From NCBI GenBank assembly GCA_963761035.1, contig CAVXFH010000002.1, positions 1,488,001 to 1,552,000 on the forward strand: a stretch of 64,000 nucleotides of DNA. Reading direction: 5' to 3'. The translations under genes and the position numbers were made by a program. Below, piece after piece: positions 59,999-64,000 of the stretch. A model generated the notes under the pieces. That model was not told where the DNA came from, searched no databases, and saw only the letters and a list, made by a program, of their open reading frames with translations. The DNA is from JARRQJ01 sp963761035. Its GTDB lineage: Bacteria; Pseudomonadota; Gammaproteobacteria; DRLM01. The first letter of the stretch is position 1. Each line of letters opens with the position of its first letter.

Positions 59999-60618
59999 AG
60001 CGCCACGTCGCTATTGCCGGGTTTACCCTACTGGAATTATTAGTAGCCTTGGGCATTTTTGCAGTACTGGCTACCATGGCCTACGCCGCCCTCAATTCGG
60101 TGTTGACCGCACGCAAACAAGTGGAGGCGAAGTCGGCGCAGCTGAGCGCCTTGCAGACCGCCTTGATGATCATGGAGCGCGATGTCGAACAGGCGGTGTC
60201 GCGCGGGATACGCGACGAATTCGGTGATCCGCAGCCGGCGCTTCTGGGTGGCGGAGTCGGCGTGACCATGTTGAGTCTTACTCGCGACGGTTGGAGCAAC
60301 CCATTGGGTCTGCCACGCAGCAATTTGCAACGGGTCGCTTATCAATTCAATGACAAGCAGCTGATTCGCCAGAGCTGGGGTGTCTTGGATCGCGCGCCCA
60401 ATACCGAATCGTACAGCGAAATCTTGTTGGACGATGTCACGGCAATGGATTTGCGTTTCCTCGGTCAGGATGGTCAGTGGTCCGGTTATTGGCCGCCGCA
60501 GGTCTCCGGCGCTCGGAGCGGCGCCGTTGTGCCGCCACCCCGCGCCGTGGAAATAAATTTGGACGTAGCCGGATGGGGTCGGATAACTCGCTTGTTCCGT
60601 GTGCCGGGCGCATCGTGA
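59995..60618 (+). CDS. gspJ: Type II secretion minor pseudopilin GspJ
   Basis: A 207-residue pseudopilin: cleavage site IAG^FTLLELLVALGIFAVL, then LQTALMIMERDVEQAVSRGIRDEFG and LPRSNLQRVAYQF, both typical of GspJ. It forms the tip complex with GspI and GspK. It begins in an ATGA overlap with gspI. Confidence 0.94.
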   Translation: MKRHVAIAGFTLLELLVALGIFAVLATMAYAALNSVLTARKQVEAKSAQLSALQTALMIMERDVEQAVSRGIRDEFGDPQPALLGGGVGVTMLSLTRDGWSNPLGLPRSNLQRVAYQFNDKQLIRQSWGVLDRAPNTESYSEILLDDVTAMDLRFLGQDGQWSGYWPPQVSGARSGAVVPPPRAVEINLDVAGWGRITRLFRVPGAS

Positions 60619-60629
60619 CCGATGGAATT

Positions 60630-61571
60630 ATGAGATACTCATTCTCCGCGAGGCAAGAAGAAAAAGGGGTTGCGCTGATCACCGCTGTGCTGATCACGGC
60701 GGTAATCGCCATCGCGGCGGTGGCAATGGCCGCGCAACAAACCCTGGATGTGCGCCGTACCGCTAATATTATCGACAGCGATCGCGCCTATGTGTTTGCC
60801 TTGGGAGTGGAAAGTTGGGCGAAACAGATGTTGATGCGTGACAAGCACAATAATCAAATCGATTCTTTGGGAGAAGACTGGGCACAGCACCTGCCGCCTA
60901 TCACGGTGGAGGGGGCGGTGGTCACGGGGCACATTGAGGATATGCAAGGACTGTTCAATCTCAATAATCTCATCGATGCAGGCGGCAAGGTCAGTCCTTT
61001 GGACATGCAGCGTTTCCAACTGTTGTTGAGCGAGTTGGCTCTTGATCCCACGCTGGCGGGCGCCGTTGTGGATTGGCTCGATCCCGATTCCGATGTCACC
61101 CAGCCGGGCGGTGCCGAAGACGCGGAGTACATGCATGCCGATATCCCCTACCGTGCCGCCAACCGCCCATTTACCAGTCCCAGCGAATTGCTGTTGGTCA
61201 AGGGATTCACGGCCGATATTTATCAAAAATTAGCCCCCTACGTGACGGCATTGCCGGTTCGCACCGCCATCAACGTCAATACCGCGCCCAAAGAGGTGCT
61301 TGTTGCCCTCGCTATCGGTATCACCGACAGTGATGCGCAACAATTGCTGGATGCGCGCGGCGATGAGGGATTCGCCAATGTGGCCGACTTTCTGCAGCAG
61401 AAGGGTTTAGCGGGGCGGGGCGTCAATCAGCAAGGTTTGAGTGTGGCCAGCGACCATTTTTTGTTGGACGCCGTCACCCAATTCGGACACGGTCAAACCC
61501 ATTTGTACAGCGTCCTGGAGCGGAGCACATCCGGCGTTGTAACCATTAGCAGAGGACTGGGAGCCTTTTAG
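60630..61571 (+). CDS. gspK: Type II secretion minor pseudopilin GspK
   Basis: A 313-residue protein, the largest pseudopilin. Its leader ends EEKG^VALITAVLITAVIAI and, as is normal for GspK, lacks the Glu at +5. The alpha-domain includes GHIEDMQGLFNLNNLID and VDWLDPDSDV, and a helix-hairpin-helix-like part contains INVNTAPKEVLVALAIGI. It caps the pseudopilus tip. I chose ATG 60630; GTG 60615 overlapping the gspJ stop is also possible. Its stop shares one base with the gspL start. Confidence 0.94.
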   Translation: MRYSFSARQEEKGVALITAVLITAVIAIAAVAMAAQQTLDVRRTANIIDSDRAYVFALGVESWAKQMLMRDKHNNQIDSLGEDWAQHLPPITVEGAVVTGHIEDMQGLFNLNNLIDAGGKVSPLDMQRFQLLLSELALDPTLAGAVVDWLDPDSDVTQPGGAEDAEYMHADIPYRAANRPFTSPSELLLVKGFTADIYQKLAPYVTALPVRTAINVNTAPKEVLVALAIGITDSDAQQLLDARGDEGFANVADFLQQKGLAGRGVNQQGLSVASDHFLLDAVTQFGHGQTHLYSVLERSTSGVVTISRGLGAF

Positions 61572-62776
61572 TGCGGGAAACCCTTTTCATACGTCTCGGC
61601 GCTACGGAACAGGTGACGTGGCTGCTCGACAGCGACCCGGCGCGGGTGTGGGAGGGAACGCTCGCGCAGGCCGCAATTGCAGCGGCGGGACGGCAGGTGA
61701 TCGTTTTGGTGCCGGGGACGGATGTGGCGCTGTCCAGCGTTACCGTTCCCACCCGCAACCGCAGCCGCATGGCGGCGGCGGTGCCGTATATTTTGGAAGA
61801 ACAATTGGCCGCCGACGTGGACGATGCACATTTCGCGCTCGGCGAGCGCGGTGCGGACGGGCGAGTGGCTGTGGCGGTAGTTGGCCGCGAGAGCATGAAT
61901 GCCTGGTTGGGACGCTTGGCCGACGTTGGTCTGCGCGCGGATCAATTGATTCCCGAGAGCCTGCTATTGCCCTATCAAACGGGCGAATGGAGTGTACTTG
62001 CCGAGGCGCGGTGCGTAACCGTGCGCAGCGCCTTGCAAGACGCCATGGCATTGGATGCCGCCAACGCCGGTTTTATGTTGCAACGCGCCTTGGCGGAACT
62101 CGAGGTCAAACCGGCCGTATTGCGAGTGTGGTTGGCGAGTGGCGCGGCGGCCGTGATGATTCCCCATGAATTGGGCGTGGGACTGATCAGCGAAGCATTG
62201 GATGTGCCGCCCCTGTCCTTTTTGGTCCGCCAAGTATACGACCCGGCGGCCATCAATCTGCTGCAGGGACCATACAGCCGCCAAGAACGATTGGGCAAGA
62301 TGTGGCGGCCGTGGCGTCCCGCGGCGATATTGTTGGCGGCGTGGGTGGTGTTGCAATTCGGCATCAACATTTATCACTACCGGGAACTGCGCGCCGAAGA
62401 CGACAAGCTGCGCGCCGAGGTGGATCAGATTTACTTACAGACCTTTCCCGATGCCAAGCGGGTGGTGGACGCGCGGGTGCAGATGGAGCAGCGCTTGGCC
62501 GCTCTGCGTGGCGGAACGTCCAACGTCGACGATTTTATGAAACTGCTCGCGGCAGTGAGCGGATCCACCGCCGCGCTAGGAAGCGTGGAGATCGACCACA
62601 TTACTTACAAGGAAGGCGAGGTCAATATCGCTCTCATGATTTCCGATCTGCAGCGCTTGGAACAACTCAAGGACCGCCTGGCCGGCGAGACGCATATGGC
62701 GGTGGAGATCCAGTCCGCAACAACGCGCAATGACCAAGTGGAGGCCCACGTCCAGGTCAAAAGGGGACGCTCGTGA
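61571..62776 (+). CDS. gspL: Type II secretion protein GspL
   Basis: A 401-residue bitopic protein. The cytoplasmic actin-like domain (about 1-245; VVLVPGTDVALSSVTVP-like region and RSRMAAAVPYILEEQLAADV) binds GspE. A membrane helix (about 254-272, AAILLAAWVVLQFGINIYHY) precedes a periplasmic ferredoxin-like domain (LGSVEIDHITYKEGEVNIAL). It recruits the ATPase to the membrane. GTG start at 61571, 1-base overlap with gspK. Confidence 0.94.
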   Translation: MRETLFIRLGATEQVTWLLDSDPARVWEGTLAQAAIAAAGRQVIVLVPGTDVALSSVTVPTRNRSRMAAAVPYILEEQLAADVDDAHFALGERGADGRVAVAVVGRESMNAWLGRLADVGLRADQLIPESLLLPYQTGEWSVLAEARCVTVRSALQDAMALDAANAGFMLQRALAELEVKPAVLRVWLASGAAAVMIPHELGVGLISEALDVPPLSFLVRQVYDPAAINLLQGPYSRQERLGKMWRPWRPAAILLAAWVVLQFGINIYHYRELRAEDDKLRAEVDQIYLQTFPDAKRVVDARVQMEQRLAALRGGTSNVDDFMKLLAAVSGSTAALGSVEIDHITYKEGEVNIALMISDLQRLEQLKDRLAGETHMAVEIQSATTRNDQVEAHVQVKRGRS

Positions 62777-63258
62777 AGGCTTGGTTCATGAGTTTAGGGC
62801 CTCGGGAGCGGATGATGGTGAGCGTGGCGACTGCGGTTGTATTTTTGGCGCTCGCCTATTTACTGGTGTGGGATCCCTTACATTCACGTGTTAGTCACTT
62901 GCGGCAAACGGTGGATGAACAGCAGTCTCTCAAGCGCTGGATGCAACAGGCAGCGGTGGAGGCCAAGCAGCTGCGCCGCGGCGCGGTGAGCGGCGCCGAT
63001 GCGGGCCGTTCCCTGTTGGCGGTGGTGGACCAAACTTCAAAACAATCTCAGTTGGGTCCGGCGGTGAAGACAATACAGCCTGATGGGCAGGACCTGGTAC
63101 GGGTAAGCTTGGAGCAGGCATCCTTCGACGATCTCGTGCTATGGGTAGATAGCTTGCGGAGCGTATATGGCGTGAGCATTGTCGATGCCACCATCGATCG
63201 CCAGTCCGAAGCCGGCCGCGTCAATGCACACCTTACTTTAAAGAAGGTCGGGTCATGA
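62773..63258 (+). CDS. gspM: Type II secretion protein GspM
   Basis: A 161-residue protein with a short cytoplasmic tail, one membrane helix at about 15-34 (MMVSVATAVVFLALAYLLVW) and a periplasmic ferredoxin-like domain (VRVSLEQASFDDLVLWVDSL). It partners GspL in the assembly platform. GTG 62773 overlaps the gspL stop by 4 bases, and the 3' end overlaps gspN by 4. Confidence 0.93.
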   Translation: MKAWFMSLGPRERMMVSVATAVVFLALAYLLVWDPLHSRVSHLRQTVDEQQSLKRWMQQAAVEAKQLRRGAVSGADAGRSLLAVVDQTSKQSQLGPAVKTIQPDGQDLVRVSLEQASFDDLVLWVDSLRSVYGVSIVDATIDRQSEAGRVNAHLTLKKVGS

Positions 63259-64000
63259 AGAAGGCGTTGCGCTATATGGCCTTCGGCTTGATAGTGTATG
63301 GGGTATTTGTCCTGGGTGCGGTGCCGGCTTCCTGGATTTACAGCCATTTGCCGCGGGCCCGTCTCGGCGGCACGGCGCTCTACGGCGTAAAGGGTACGAT
63401 ATGGGAGGGGCGCGCCAATCTGCTTATCAGGGGCAGTGTGCAATTGGAGAACGTGCATTGGCATCTCCATCCTTGGACCTTGTTGTGGGGAAGGGCGGAG
63501 GCGGCACTGAGTTTTAATTATCAAACGGCGCCGGGGAAAATGGTGGTGGCGCGCAGCTTGGGCGGCAACTGGTATCTAAGAGATGTGGCTGTTGAATTGC
63601 CCGCCCAACAATTGGTCCCTTTATTACGGTTACCCGGCGCCGAGTTGGGGGGTAAATTGGCGCTGCAATTGTCTTCACTGGTGGTGAAGCAAGGGCGAGT
63701 GACGGAGGCCGAGGGTAATCTGAGTTGGGAAAAGGCGGCATTACGCAAACCCTTTGTGGTTGAACTGGGGACTTTTGCCATCACTCTCACTACCAATGCG
63801 GAAGGCGTCAGTGGTGCGTTGATAGATCGCGGCGGCGCGGTACAGGCGCAGGGCCTTTTCAAGCTGCAAGCCAATGGTCAATATCAGATCACCGCCACCT
63901 TTGCCTCCCGCAATCCGCAACAAGCCCTCATCACCCAAGGCCTGCAACTTTTCGGCACTCCGGGTCCCGACGGCCGGGTTAAATATTCGGCTTCAGGTAT
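63255..64000 (+). CDS. gspN: Type II secretion protein GspN (3' end outside window)
   Basis: The frame from ATG 63255 stays open to the window end, giving at least 248 residues. One N-terminal membrane helix (FGLIVYGVFVLGAVPASWIY) is followed by a periplasmic region containing ALYGVKGTIWEGRANLLIRG and VHWHLHPWTLLWGRAEAALS, which are GspN family features. GspN is an accessory inner-membrane component found in only some type II systems. It overlaps gspM by 4 bases, continuing the operon. Confidence 0.93.
   Translation, partial: MKKALRYMAFGLIVYGVFVLGAVPASWIYSHLPRARLGGTALYGVKGTIWEGRANLLIRGSVQLENVHWHLHPWTLLWGRAEAALSFNYQTAPGKMVVARSLGGNWYLRDVAVELPAQQLVPLLRLPGAELGGKLALQLSSLVVKQGRVTEAEGNLSWEKAALRKPFVVELGTFAITLTTNAEGVSGALIDRGGAVQAQGLFKLQANGQYQITATFASRNPQQALITQGLQLFGTPGPDGRVKYSASG

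Noticed and set aside
1..64000. tRNA, rRNA, CRISPR arrays, prophage, insertion sequences
   Set aside because: I looked for T-loop-like GTTCRANNC contexts, spaced direct repeats, transposase and phage protein signatures, and saw none that hold up.

Overview
The window looks like a chromosomal segment of a free-living gammaproteobacterium. The evidence is the conserved order mreBCD-mrdA-rodA-mltB-rlpA-dacA-dat-ybeD-lipB-lipA, the engB/polA/dsbA neighbourhood with a DUF2782 gene beside polA, a complete type II secretion operon, and moderately high GC. The exact genus cannot be read from the sequence. The sucrose genes (fructokinase, sucrose-phosphate synthase fused to its phosphatase, sucrose synthase) are of the kind known from lithotrophic and methylotrophic proteobacteria such as Nitrosomonas and Acidithiobacillus. 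No rRNA, tRNA, CRISPR array, prophage or intact insertion sequence was seen.

Layout. 0-7.6 kb: end of a receiver-TPR response regulator and a soluble histidine kinase, glmU, a large MscS-like membrane protein, an RsuA-type pseudouridine synthase, tag, and a small outer-membrane barrel protein on the minus strand. 7.9-9.7 kb: glmS, which with glmU supplies UDP-GlcNAc. 10.2-16.6 kb: a tightly coupled sucrose module followed by a small MscS channel, probably a compatible-solute unit. 16.7-20.5 kb: rep, then a repeat-rich non-coding stretch, then a ParA-like ATPase whose C-terminus is a glycogen-binding (CBM48/AMPK-beta) domain. 20.8-27.1 kb: an encapsulated-ferritin-like protein with no encapsulin beside it, a PAP2 phosphatase, a GT4 glycosyltransferase, a YqhA-type protein, a CPA1/RCK antiporter and an MFS transporter. 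27.2-30.5 kb: gatCAB on the minus strand. 30.7-42.3 kb: the rod-shape and wall-remodelling cluster running into lipoate synthesis. 42.3-46.6 kb: minus-strand genes (membrane protein, Arg-rich small protein with a good promoter, EEP nuclease, acetolactate-synthase-like enzyme, dsbA). 46.8-52.1 kb: cNMP-binding protein, engB, a strong small-RNA candidate, polA, a LOG-family protein and DUF2782. 52.1-52.8 kb: AT-rich non-coding DNA with a cluster of DnaA-box sequences. 52.8-64 kb: gspCDEFGHIJKLMN, with gspN cut by the window end.

The observations most worth following are: (1) a four-hairpin RNA between polA and engB, the locus of Spot 42 in E. coli and ErsA in Pseudomonas, with CCUCC motifs in loops and a terminator embedded in the 3' end of engB; (2) the ParA-CBM48 fusion, which could position glycogen granules; (3) an orphan EncFtn-like ferritin; (4) the DnaA-box cluster; (5) mreC apparently starting at ATT.

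CDS coordinates include the stop codon. Start codons were chosen from family N-termini, signal peptides, overlaps and ribosome binding sites, and the doubtful ones are stated.
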